Shown here one piece after another: positions 1-8,388 of a stretch of DNA of 64,000 nucleotides. The notes beneath the pieces were generated by a model, which searched no databases, was not told the DNA's origin, and saw only the letters and a program-made list of their open reading frames with translations. Position 1 is the stretch's first letter, and each line of letters opens with the position of its first letter. The stretch lies in the NCBI RefSeq assembly GCF_019145205.1, contig NZ_JAHSTT010000001.1, forward strand, positions 744,001 to 808,000, read 5' to 3'. Source of the DNA: Pseudomonas khavaziana (GTDB taxonomy: Bacteria > Pseudomonadota > Gammaproteobacteria > Pseudomonadales > Pseudomonadaceae). Both the position numbers and the translations under genes were made by a program.

Positions 1-2
1 TT

Positions 3-434
3 ATTACAAACAACCCGAACTTCACCTATGCCATTAACTGTGCTCGGCAGCCTTGGCTAGGTGTGCCTGTCAAGATTCTGGATCCCGGGCTCCTCTTGGT
101 TGGCGACAAAGTGATCATCGAGGCTGTCAGATACGTGTTCAACGCTCCTGGCGCGCCTGTCGGTACGCCCATAGAGACCTCTGAATTCGAGCTCAACAGT
201 GAGCATATCAATCTTGGCTTGACCGTCCCGCTGGATTTGAAGGTCTGGCTTCAAGACGTCACAGGCAATAATGGCCGAGGCATCGTCGGTGTGCGTTGGA
301 GGCTTCTGCGCCCCTCCACGGGAGACCGGGGCAGGTCCGAAGAGGTGAGGGCAGCCTGGGATCTGGTTGGTTCGGGAGGCAACATTCCTGGCTATTGTGT
401 TCCGGGTGCGTCGCGCGTCAAAGGTACGCTTTGA
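3..434 (+). CDS. C-terminal end of a large protein of unknown function (partial)
   Basis: The reading frame is open from the window edge and stops at 432-434, so only the last 143 residues are visible. A GTG at 63 could be mistaken for a start, but the frame continues upstream with protein-like sequence. The visible part has alternating hydrophobic beta-strand character and reads like the end of an Ig-like or beta-sandwich tail. No motif identifies it. It lies near, but on the opposite strand from, the large Ig-like/beta-propeller protein at 3.7-7.2 kb, so it may be a relative of that family. This is inference. A strong terminator follows directly. Confidence 0.6.
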   Translation: MTNNPNFTYAINCARQPWLGVPVKILDPGLLLVGDKVIIEAVRYVFNAPGAPVGTPIETSEFELNSEHINLGLTVPLDLKVWLQDVTGNNGRGIVGVRWRLLRPSTGDRGRSEEVRAAWDLVGSGGNIPGYCVPGASRVKGTL

Positions 435-447
435 TTGATTGTCGGGG

Positions 448-483
448 CCCCACCCTCTCGCTTGAGAGGGTGGGGTTTTTTAT
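448..483 (+). terminator. Rho-independent terminator of the partial gene
   Basis: A perfect 12-bp stem (448-459 with 464-475) around a GCTT loop is followed by TTTTTT. It starts 14 bases after the stop codon. Confidence 0.92.
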
Positions 484-616
484 TGAGTTTGTACCTTAAG
501 GAAAGTCCTACGCTCTTTGGGAACTCACGTTATTAGTCTCTGCACCGTGGAAAACGGAAACCTCTTCGATACGGGTTCCGGGTTCGAACTGGTACTTAAT
601 TCTGAGGCTACACAAC

Positions 617-2905
617 ATGATTTCTCCTGCTTCCCAGCGTTTTCGTTACTCGCGTTTATCATCGATCATCAAGCTCGTAGCCGCCGCACCGTTATGCCTG
701 TTGAGTCAACAGGCAATGTCGACAATTGTGGTGGACGGAACGGTGGGCAGCGGCAAATATGACGTCCGCCCGGGGGCCGCAGCCAGCGACTATCTGGCCC
801 AAAAAGGTGCGACGCTTACTGTTCACAAGAACGCCAATGTTAAAGAAATACGTGCGACGAGCGGGTCGACCTTGACGTTGACAGGAGCCAGCGTGAGTTC
901 TGTCCATGGCTCCCAGGCGGCCATTGCGCTCAGCAATTCAAGCGCCACTATTTCCGACGCGCGCATTACCAGCCACACCAGTGGCGGCTTGAATGTGGCT
1001 CGCCAGGTGGGCACGCCCACGGGGTCCTACGCACAAGTCGACAATAGTGAAATCACTGGAGCGACCTATGGGGCCAACGTCACGTCCCATAGCCTTCTGG
1101 AGTTGAACAACTCTGTGCTGGTGGGCCAACGCCAGCAAGGGTTGAGGCTCCTGGGAGGGGCCGCAATCGCCACTGACAGCGAAATTACCGGTGGTACCAC
1201 GGGCGTTGTGATGTCCCTTGAAAGTGCAACTGCCCTTGAGTCGCCTCACCTGATACTCGACGGTTCGCGTGTGACGGGCCTCGATGGCCCCGCGATTAAT
1301 GTGCTGGGGCCGATCACGGCTGAAATCGACGTGACCAATGGTTCGTCCCTGCAGGGTCAGAACGGTAACATGCTCGAGCTGACCCAAGGCGGCTCGGCCA
1401 ACATGCGCGTGCGCTTCAGCGAGTTGGCTGGCAATATTCAGGTGGGTGCCGACAGTGCGTTGGACCTTAACCTGGACCACGCAATTCTGACGGGTGATGT
1501 CATCAACAACGGCGGCAGCGCCAGTGTCGGCCTGAATAATGGCTCGGTGCTCACCGGCCGCCTGGAAAACGTCGACACACTGGCGATCAACAGCGACGCC
1601 ACCTGGGTCATGGTCGACGACCAGCATGTGGGCGATCTGCTCCTGGCCGGCGGTAACGTCAAGTTCGGCGACACCGGCACGTTCTACCAATTGGACGTTG
1701 ACAACCTGTCGGGCAATGGCACCTTCGTCATGAGCGCGGATTTCGCTACCTTGACCGGCGACTTCCTGAATGTCACCGGCACGTCCTCGGGTGACCATCA
1801 GTTGTTGATCGCCAGCACCGGTGCAGACCCGTTGTCGGAAGATCGCTTGCATGTCGTGCACACCGAAGACGGCGGCGCCAAGTTCAGCCTGGTGGGTGAA
1901 CGGGTGGACGTGGGTACATACTCCTACAGCCTGGTCGACGACAACGAAGGCAAGGATTGGTTGCTCGATCCGGGCAGCAAAGTGATCAGCCCGAGCACCA
2001 ACTCCGTGCTGGCCCTGGCCAACGCGGCGCCGAGTGTGTTGTACGGCGAAATGACCAACCTGCGCACCCGCATGGGTGAGCTGCGCCATAGCGATGGTCA
2101 ATCGACCGGGTTGTGGAGCCGTGCCTATGGCAACAAATTTGAAGTGAACAACAGCGATAAAGGCATGCAGTACAACCAGACTCAGCGTGGTTTCACCCTG
2201 GGTGCCGATGTGCCGTTGACCGGGGGCGATGGTCAATGGCTGGCGGGCTTCATGGCCGGTCACAGCACCTCGGACCTGGATCTGACCCGCGGCAGCAAGG
2301 CCACCGTCGACAGCTACTACGTGGGCGGCTATGCAACCTGGCTGGATGCAGAAAGCGGCCTGTACTTTGACGGTGTGCTCAAGTTCAACCGCTTGCACAA
2401 CAAGTCAGACGTTGCCATGAGCGACGGCAAGAAAGCCAAGGGCAACTACACGCAAAATGCGGTCACGGCTTCGGCTGAAGTGGGGCGTAATATCAAGCTG
2501 GATGACGGTTACTTCGTCGAGCCATACGGCCAATTGGCCACGGCGATCATCCAGCGCCAGAGCTATGAGCTGGACAACGGCCTGCAGGCCGAAGGTGCAC
2601 GTACGGCTTCGGTAGTAGGTAAGCTCGGTGTGACCGCCGGACGTGACATCCAGTTGGACAGCGGCAGCGTGTTGCAGCCGTACCTGCGTACGGCGGTGGC
2701 CCATGAGTTCAACCAGAGCAACAAGGTGTCCGTCAATGGCAACAGCTTCAACAACGACCTGTCGGGATCGCGGGTTGAGATGGCGGCCGGTGTCGCCATG
2801 GCGGTGTCGAAGAACTGGAAGGTGCATGCCGATGTGGAACGTAGCATGGGCAAGAGCATTGACCAGCCTTGGGGGGTGAATGTGGGGTTGCGTTACGATT
2901 TTTAA
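617..2905 (+). CDS. Pertactin-like autotransporter (type Va secretion)
   Basis: This 762-residue protein has an N-terminal signal peptide (about residues 1-35, with a basic stretch then LVAAAPLCLL). Next comes a passenger of about 450 residues rich in short Ser/Thr/Asn/Gly strands, typical of a right-handed beta-helix. The last 270 residues or so form an outer-membrane beta-barrel ending in Arg-Tyr-Asp-Phe, the usual terminal aromatic. No protease or lipase catalytic motif is visible, so it resembles the pertactin/adhesin group rather than an enzyme. The ATG at 617 is preceded by GAGG. It is monocistronic between two terminators. It probably mediates adhesion or surface interaction, but no ligand can be inferred. 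Confidence 0.88.
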   Translation: MISPASQRFRYSRLSSIIKLVAAAPLCLLSQQAMSTIVVDGTVGSGKYDVRPGAAASDYLAQKGATLTVHKNANVKEIRATSGSTLTLTGASVSSVHGSQAAIALSNSSATISDARITSHTSGGLNVARQVGTPTGSYAQVDNSEITGATYGANVTSHSLLELNNSVLVGQRQQGLRLLGGAAIATDSEITGGTTGVVMSLESATALESPHLILDGSRVTGLDGPAINVLGPITAEIDVTNGSSLQGQNGNMLELTQGGSANMRVRFSELAGNIQVGADSALDLNLDHAILTGDVINNGGSASVGLNNGSVLTGRLENVDTLAINSDATWVMVDDQHVGDLLLAGGNVKFGDTGTFYQLDVDNLSGNGTFVMSADFATLTGDFLNVTGTSSGDHQLLIASTGADPLSEDRLHVVHTEDGGAKFSLVGERVDVGTYSYSLVDDNEGKDWLLDPGSKVISPSTNSVLALANAAPSVLYGEMTNLRTRMGELRHSDGQSTGLWSRAYGNKFEVNNSDKGMQYNQTQRGFTLGADVPLTGGDGQWLAGFMAGHSTSDLDLTRGSKATVDSYYVGGYATWLDAESGLYFDGVLKFNRLHNKSDVAMSDGKKAKGNYTQNAVTASAEVGRNIKLDDGYFVEPYGQLATAIIQRQSYELDNGLQAEGARTASVVGKLGVTAGRDIQLDSGSVLQPYLRTAVAHEFNQSNKVSVNGNSFNNDLSGSRVEMAAGVAMAVSKNWKVHADVERSMGKSIDQPWGVNVGLRYDF

Positions 2906-2940
2906 GGATGTGAACCTCTGACGTGTAACCCACTAAAAAA

Positions 2941-2970
2941 GCCCCGGATCGCAAGATCCGGGGCTTTTTA
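2941..2970. terminator. Terminator after the autotransporter
   Basis: A perfect 10-bp stem (2941-2950 with 2955-2964) has a GCAA loop, T's on the right and A's on the left. It can serve both the autotransporter and the convergent gene ending at 2992. Confidence 0.93.
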
Positions 2971-2991
2971 TTGAGTTCGCACCGGGGCGAG

Positions 2992-3318
2992 CTAAAACAC
3001 CACCAAGGACACGGAATCGCCGCCAACATTGGCGTTATACCCGTGGGAATCTTCTGGAGCTACCACGACTCCACGGGGCTTGTTAAAGCCGTGTGCGCGG
3101 TTGTTATCGGGGCTAAGAGTGACATCAATGGGGGCACGCACAGGGATTGACGCCAGGCGTTGGCGGGTGGCGGTATTGATTATCACCAGTTGTGACGCCC
3201 CGTTATCAGCCACGTACAGGTGATTGGCCGCTGGATGAACGGCCACCGGTGTGGTCAAACCGGGAATGTAAGGTGCTAGCTGCGAGACAGGGGGGAGGTC
3301 GCTCAGGGCTGGTTCCAT
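2992..3318 (-). CDS. Truncated YVTN-type beta-propeller protein (probable gene remnant)
   Basis: The frame encodes 108 residues from an ATG at 3318. Residues about 20-70 form one propeller blade (PVAVHPAANHLYVADN, then an INTATRQ turn). The sequence then jumps from SPDNNRAH to GFNKPRGVVVAPEDS and ends in VSLVVF. That end resembles the last blade of the 1179-residue neighbour, which ends in FVVQL. A true propeller needs about seven blades of roughly 40 residues. This looks like the two ends of a larger gene joined in frame after loss of the middle. The 34-bp repeat 82 bases upstream is identical to one upstream of the neighbour. It may still be expressed. Function is unknown. Confidence 0.5.
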   Translation of the reverse strand: MEPALSDLPPVSQLAPYIPGLTTPVAVHPAANHLYVADNGASQLVIINTATRQRLASIPVRAPIDVTLSPDNNRAHGFNKPRGVVVAPEDSHGYNANVGGDSVSLVVF

Positions 3319-3399
3319 GATCAGGACCTCGTAGTAAGATGCGGCACCGCGACGGGAGGGAGCATCAGGGGATTGCACGCAGGGTGGAGGATGAATGAC

Positions 3400-3433
3400 T
3401 AGCTGTGAGAATTGACAGTGCCGACGAATGGTA
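3400..3433 (-). repeat. 34-bp direct repeat, copy 1, upstream of the truncated propeller gene
   Basis: This sequence is identical over 34 bases to 7295-7328 and lies in the same orientation relative to a downstream minus-strand propeller gene. It contains CTGT-N8-ACAG at 3403-3418. Identity stops abruptly on both sides. It is either a conserved promoter/operator or the scar of a duplication. Confidence 0.85.
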
Positions 3434-3594
3434 TGGCCCGCTGAGGCCTGCCTGAACGGTTGCCCCCAAACTTGCGTTGAGCAGATATATTCGCGCTTTC
3501 CTGCAATTCGATGCGGCCGCCGCGGATGACTCCGCTGCCGGGCTGGCTGCAAGCACTGAAAATGCGGATTAGCGCTGATAAGTAGCGAATAAAG

Positions 3595-3631
3595 CGCAAA
3601 CAGGTTTATCGGAGAGATAAACCTGTTTGCG
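3595..3631 (-). terminator. Terminator of the large propeller gene
   Basis: A perfect 16-bp stem (3595-3610 with 3616-3631) has a GGAGA loop. On the minus strand it is followed by a T-rich stretch (CTTTATT). It lies 30 bases past the stop codon of the gene ending at 3661. Confidence 0.8.
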
Positions 3632-3660
3632 TTACTTCTGGCTCATGTTGCCCTGGGTTG

Positions 3661-6600
3661 TCAAAGTTGAACGACAAACACTGTATTGGCATTGTAGTTG
3701 CTGACTAATGCATATGACCCATCGGGGGCAATAGCGATGCTTGTGGGATAGACGAACCCCGTCATGGTTCTGATGACTTCCTCTTTGTCGATGTCAATGA
3801 TTGCCACTGAGTTGGAGGTCTGCATCGTTACATAAGCCAGCCGGCGTGTGGGATGAAAGGCTATACCGAATACGCCGGTTAGGTTGGGTATGGTGTTGCT
3901 GATTAAGTTGGTGCGCGTGTCGACGATTTTCACGTTGGCCATATTTTTGTCTGTCACATAGATTTTTTGCGCATAAGGGCTGTATGCCAGTCGCCAGGCA
4001 TAACTGAAACCTGCAAGTGTCGACAGCTGAGTATTGGTAGCCGTGTCGATAATGCCCATCGCATTATAGGCTGCAGAGTATAGACGTGTGCCCTGTGGAG
4101 CCAGCGTAAAGTCCGTAGGGTAATAGGCGTATTCCGACTGGATTATGCTGTCGTTCGATGTGTCAATAACTTGTAATGAGCTGTAGTAGCTACTGCCATG
4201 GTAAAGGCGTGAGCCGTCAAGATTAAATGTTAATGCGCCAAATCCATAACGGGAAAGGCCAGTAATTTTATTGATGATTTTATTGTCACTTGTATCGATT
4301 ATTTGAATTTCGCCAAGGTAGTATCCACTTGTGTACAGGCGTGACCCATCTGGATGAAGCGCCAATCCATTTGTGTAATTATTAATCGGCAGAGTAATGG
4401 TGTCCGTCAGGCTGAACGTCGTCAGATCAATCACGGATATCGTGCTGGTATTGTAATTGGCAACATAAGCTACGGTGCCCTCTGCATTAATGACAATGCG
4501 GTCCGGGGCGCCACCTACGTTGATGCTGTCTACAACGCCCGGTTGCTTGCTGATTCTGTAACTTGCAGGCACCAACCGTTGCGCTGTCGCCCGCCCGCCG
4601 CCATCCAGCGACACATACCCCTTGAGGTCCAACGAGCTGCCATCGGCGAGTCTTCTCAGGTAACTGGCCGGAATCGGCGTCAGGATGCGCTTGGCGGCAA
4701 ACTCGTCGGGCGTCAGCGGGGTGCCGTTGCGCAGCACTTGATTCACTGTGCCCTCGGCATCAATCCACACCGCTTGCGGGTTCTCAGGGTCATAGCGCAA
4801 AAACGGCCAGGCATTGATCCGAACATCATGTGCCTTACTGACATCAATCACCCCGCCATTGGTCTCGGCCTGTGGCACACTCACCAAGTCCCAATACTGC
4901 GTCTCCAGCGCCTCGATCTCGAGCGTCAGTTCCCTGGACGGTTCACGCTTGTGGTCACGGATCACCTCGTAGAATACCCGGCAACTTTGCGCCAGGTTGG
5001 CGCCCACAAACACGTTGGGCACGGTGAAATCGACATAGTCTCCACCGGGCGCAGGTATGCCAGGCTTGATGCCGATATCCGGTGTGCCGAGCCCCGGTTT
5101 GCCGATGACGTACACCTTGATGTCATCGCTTGCCAGCATCGGGCGATAACGTACGCGCACGGTCACCACGCCCGACTGCAGCACATGCGCAGGGTTCAGG
5201 CGGCTCAGGGTCGGCGTGATCTGCGTGCTTTCGAGCACTTCTGGGACGGGCAGGTCGAGGGCCGCGCCGACGCGGATCCTCAGGGCCTCGGAAAGCATGT
5301 CACGCTGCCCCGGTTTTACCACGGTGTAGTACAAACTTTGGGTGCCATTGAGGTTGGCGGTGACGTAGAGCCGAGCAACCACGAAGGGCAGGTCGACACC
5401 GAGCCAGTTCTCGTCGATCTCGAATTCCATCCGCGGGGCGCTACCGCCAGGGGCACTGCCTTCGGCGTACAGGTACACCGTGGCGCCCAAGGTGAAGGCG
5501 GGATGAGCCTTGACCGTGACATTCAGGTTGCCGCGGTTCTTGTCCGGGTCGAACACATGGTCCGGTGGCACTGCTTCGCGTGTGATGGGCGGTGGCAGGA
5601 TAGCTCGCAGGCCTCCCACGTACAGGTCCAGCCGACGTGACGGTGGCCCGCCGTTGACGGTGTAGTGCAGCGAGAGCGAGCCGCCTTCCAACTGGGCGAT
5701 TTCGCCATTGGGTCCGTTGGGCAGTTCTAGGATTATATCGTCCTGGCCGGCGCGGGCCGTGTACTCGGCATAGTAGGACCGACCATTGGCGTAGGTGCCG
5801 TTGAGCACCAGCAAAACGCGAGCGTTGGCAGGGTAGCCGGTAAGGGCCCTGATGAACACTGTCACTGGGTCGGTGGCTGCGGGCAGGTTTCCACCTACGG
5901 CCTCGCGCACGATAGGCGGCGCCAGGCCGGCCTCGACGGGGGTACCGGTGATATCCACCGACGTGCCGAGGGAGTTGCGTGGTAATGCGTTGAGGCGAAG
6001 CCGTTGATAGGTCAATTGGACGCGCCCATCGATCAACGGCACGATATCGGCGTAGGGCCAGCGGATGCGCTGGGCGCGAGTGGTGGAGTCAATAGGGTGG
6101 TCGTAAAAGGTGGTAATCAACTGGCTGCCTTCAGTGCGCCCGGAGACTTTCAGACGTAGTACGTCACCGAGTTCATAGCCCAGGCGGTTCACCTCAACCA
6201 CAATGGTTGCATCGTTGCCGTCAAGGTCATCAGCATCGAGCAGATCGTTTTGGCCTGGCCGCTCGATGGATTCTTCGATGTAAGGGGCCGGTAAAAGCGG
6301 TTCTGCACCCGTGTTGCGCCGTACCTCGATGATTTGAGGTGGGGAAAATCCTTGGGAGTGGTTGCCGACCTCGTCCACCACTTCGTATTCGCACACGTGC
6401 ACGCCGTCACCCACCTTATCCCAAGTGCCGGTGTTGACGTTGATGATGATCGGGGCTTCGCCCGCCGCCTCGAATTCAGTCACGGGGTGTTTGACAACGA
6501 CCCCCCCGAGGCTCAGACGAATTTCATCACGAACCATGCGATGATTGACCCTGGGGAGGTTTGTGTTAACCGGGTAATAGCCGATGGATACGGGGATGGG

Positions 6601-7200
6601 GTTTATGGAGTTTTCCGGCGTGACGCCGAAGTCGATTACATCCTGAGGAAATACGGGCTTGGGCAGGTTCTCGTTTTGCGGGGTGCTGGCCACCGGGTTA
6701 CGCCCACCTGGGAACTCGATATCGACCTTGATATTGAAGGGTTTGGTTTGGTCGCTGCCTCCACCGAAGTGGGTCACAAAGGCCTGCAGTGTATTGCCGG
6801 CCTCACGGATAAAGCGTTCGCTGGCCACATGCAGGACAATTTGCAGGCCCTTGCGGGCCTCATCATCGGTTACGGTATGAAAGTCAACGCGAACACCTTT
6901 TAATTTCAGCTCGATGAAGTCCCCTTCAACCTGCTCAAGATAAGGCAGCAGGATACAGGTCACGCCTTTGTCACTGACCTCCAGCGCCGCTCGGTTAAAG
7001 CCACCATCGAAGCCGACCACCGGATTGCTCAGAGTGGGCAGGTACAGGGGCAAGTCCGCGAAGGGAGTATTGCGAAAGGACTGTGACGTCAAGATGGCGT
7101 CGTCGGATTGGGCAATGGTGAAGCCTTCAGGGCGCAAAGAGGCGGGCTGAACGGAAATGGGTGAGCGATCGGGGTGCTGGGTATCCTGGTCGATAGTCAT
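3661..7200 (-). CDS. Large protein with Ig-like modules and a C-terminal YVTN-type beta-propeller
   Basis: The protein has 1179 residues from the ATG at 7200, which is preceded by AGGA at good spacing. An upstream ATG at 7260 would add 20 residues but has no ribosome binding site. Roughly the first 860 residues are repeated beta-sandwich modules with recurrent phrases such as PPxxREAV and short Val/Tyr strands. Roughly the last 300 form a propeller of about seven blades with YVTN-like repeats (VAYVANYNTSTISVIDL, then a RLYTSG turn). No signal peptide or anchor is visible. Base composition drops towards AT over the propeller half. Such repeat proteins usually bind other proteins or sugars, but its role is unknown. 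It has its own terminator and shares a 34-bp upstream element with a truncated relative. Confidence 0.75.
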   Translation of the reverse strand: MTIDQDTQHPDRSPISVQPASLRPEGFTIAQSDDAILTSQSFRNTPFADLPLYLPTLSNPVVGFDGGFNRAALEVSDKGVTCILLPYLEQVEGDFIELKLKGVRVDFHTVTDDEARKGLQIVLHVASERFIREAGNTLQAFVTHFGGGSDQTKPFNIKVDIEFPGGRNPVASTPQNENLPKPVFPQDVIDFGVTPENSINPIPVSIGYYPVNTNLPRVNHRMVRDEIRLSLGGVVVKHPVTEFEAAGEAPIIINVNTGTWDKVGDGVHVCEYEVVDEVGNHSQGFSPPQIIEVRRNTGAEPLLPAPYIEESIERPGQNDLLDADDLDGNDATIVVEVNRLGYELGDVLRLKVSGRTEGSQLITTFYDHPIDSTTRAQRIRWPYADIVPLIDGRVQLTYQRLRLNALPRNSLGTSVDITGTPVEAGLAPPIVREAVGGNLPAATDPVTVFIRALTGYPANARVLLVLNGTYANGRSYYAEYTARAGQDDIILELPNGPNGEIAQLEGGSLSLHYTVNGGPPSRRLDLYVGGLRAILPPPITREAVPPDHVFDPDKNRGNLNVTVKAHPAFTLGATVYLYAEGSAPGGSAPRMEFEIDENWLGVDLPFVVARLYVTANLNGTQSLYYTVVKPGQRDMLSEALRIRVGAALDLPVPEVLESTQITPTLSRLNPAHVLQSGVVTVRVRYRPMLASDDIKVYVIGKPGLGTPDIGIKPGIPAPGGDYVDFTVPNVFVGANLAQSCRVFYEVIRDHKREPSRELTLEIEALETQYWDLVSVPQAETNGGVIDVSKAHDVRINAWPFLRYDPENPQAVWIDAEGTVNQVLRNGTPLTPDEFAAKRILTPIPASYLRRLADGSSLDLKGYVSLDGGGRATAQRLVPASYRISKQPGVVDSINVGGAPDRIVINAEGTVAYVANYNTSTISVIDLTTFSLTDTITLPINNYTNGLALHPDGSRLYTSGYYLGEIQIIDTSDNKIINKITGLSRYGFGALTFNLDGSRLYHGSSYYSSLQVIDTSNDSIIQSEYAYYPTDFTLAPQGTRLYSAAYNAMGIIDTATNTQLSTLAGFSYAWRLAYSPYAQKIYVTDKNMANVKIVDTRTNLISNTIPNLTGVFGIAFHPTRRLAYVTMQTSNSVAIIDIDKEEVIRTMTGFVYPTSIAIAPDGSYALVSNYNANTVFVVQL

Positions 7201-7294
7201 GAAGAAGGTCCTGTCAGAGCCGTTGAGGGGCGTGCCCGAACTGGTTGGGCTGAGCATCACTCGGTTGATTCAACGCTGTGACGAGGGCGAGATA

Positions 7295-7328
7295 TAGCTG
7301 TGAGAATTGACAGTGCCGACGAATGGTA
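7295..7328 (-). repeat. 34-bp direct repeat, copy 2, upstream of the large propeller gene
   Basis: It matches 3400-3433 at all 34 positions. It lies 95 bases upstream of the ATG at 7200, in the same orientation and at similar distance as copy 1 (82 bases). CTGT-N8-ACAG is at 7298-7313. Confidence 0.85.
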
Positions 7329-7359
7329 GGGGCCTGGGGCGACCCAAGCCAAAGCAAGA

Positions 7360-8388
7360 TCAGGACTGCCGATTCCAATGCCTGAATAACGGCTCCGCCA
7401 GAAACAACACAAACAACAAGCGCATCACCTGCATCGCCGTCACCAACGGCACCGACAATTGCAGGGTCTCTGCCGTCAGGCTCATCTCGGCGATGCCACC
7501 GGGCATCATGCCCAGCGTCAGTGAGCGCAGGTCCAGGTGGGTCAGCGCACTCAACCCTACCGCTGCCAACGTGGCGAGCGCCATGGTCAAGGCCGTTCCA
7601 ATCAAGGTGCGGCCCATGAACGCCGGTGCGCTGCGGAAGAACTGCCGATTGAAGTGGCAGCCCAAACCGCTGCCGATCAGCCATTGGCCGATCTGGCTGC
7701 CGCCGTCGGGCAGGCCAATGTGTAAATCCCAGGTCACGCTGGCGATGGCGCTCACCAGCAATGGCCCGAACAACCAGGGATTGGGTTGGCGCAAGCGCTG
7801 CCAGCCCCAGGCAACCAGCGCACCTATCGGAAATAGCAGGGCCAGCCAGGCCCAGTCGACCGGAGCGGGATGAAACTGCGGTGCACCGCCGCCGAGCAAA
7901 TACTTGAAGATCGCCGGCACACACAACACCACCACCAGCACCCGCAGACTCTGCCCTGCTGCAACCCGGCTAAGCACTGCGCCATTGCGTGCGCCGAGGT
8001 TGACCATTTCGCCGGAGCCGCCCGGCATGCTCGAGAAAAACGCCGTAGCTCGGTCTTCACCGCTGCGGCGCATCAACCAAACGCCGACTACGCTCGACAA
8101 GCTTGTAACCAAGGCACCAAAGAAAATCAGGCCGAAGTGGCTCATCACCTGCTCGATCACCACCGGCGTGAAGTGCAGGCCGATGCCGATGCCTACCACC
8201 CATTGCCCGCATTTGCGTCCGCCGGGAATCTCCGCCAATTGCCAGGGCGTGAGGCAGCGCACCAGGATGATCGCCAGCAACGAGCCGACCATGTACGGCA
8301 AAGGCCAGCCGACCAGGCTGGCCAGGTAACCGCCGGCCAGGCCGACCAGCGGTGTTCCCCACCAATGTTTGAAGGTGACCTCAAGCAT
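7360..8388 (-). CDS. AbrB-family integral membrane protein (duplicated-domain type)
   Basis: This 342-residue protein is very hydrophobic, with about 9-10 membrane segments arranged as two similar halves. Each half has a Gly/Pro-rich motif: GWPLPYMVGSLLA early and GMMPGGIAEM late. This is the pattern of the membrane AbrB duplication family. These proteins are often mislabelled as transcription regulators and are probably transporters. The ATG overlaps the end of tctA by 8 bases, so the gene is translationally coupled to the tricarboxylate transporter as its last cistron. Its role in that system is inferred only from this coupling. It may export or exchange the same substrate class. Confidence 0.82.
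   Translation of the reverse strand: MLEVTFKHWWGTPLVGLAGGYLASLVGWPLPYMVGSLLAIILVRCLTPWQLAEIPGGRKCGQWVVGIGIGLHFTPVVIEQVMSHFGLIFFGALVTSLSSVVGVWLMRRSGEDRATAFFSSMPGGSGEMVNLGARNGAVLSRVAAGQSLRVLVVVLCVPAIFKYLLGGGAPQFHPAPVDWAWLALLFPIGALVAWGWQRLRQPNPWLFGPLLVSAIASVTWDLHIGLPDGGSQIGQWLIGSGLGCHFNRQFFRSAPAFMGRTLIGTALTMALATLAAVGLSALTHLDLRSLTLGMMPGGIAEMSLTAETLQLSVPLVTAMQVMRLLFVLFLAEPLFRHWNRQS

Larger units (their letters stand above)
3319..3660. other. Intergenic region between two beta-propeller genes
   Basis: This 342-base stretch holds the terminator of the large upstream minus-strand gene (3595-3631), the 34-bp repeat at 3400-3433 and the presumed promoter of the truncated propeller gene. Minus-strand frames through it are open but have no protein-like composition. 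I see no further gene. Confidence 0.6.

Noticed and set aside
938..2398. 486-residue frame opposite the autotransporter
   Set aside because: It is a shadow of the GC-rich autotransporter coding strand, with His/Gln-rich low-complexity composition and no ribosome binding site.
3403..3418. Definite LexA/SOS box
   Set aside because: Only the outer CTGT and ACAG match. The inner bases do not follow the AT alternation of known boxes, so it is reported only as a candidate.
4354..5640. 428-residue plus-strand frame inside the propeller gene
   Set aside because: Antisense shadow of the large minus-strand gene. It has no recognisable domain and no start signal.
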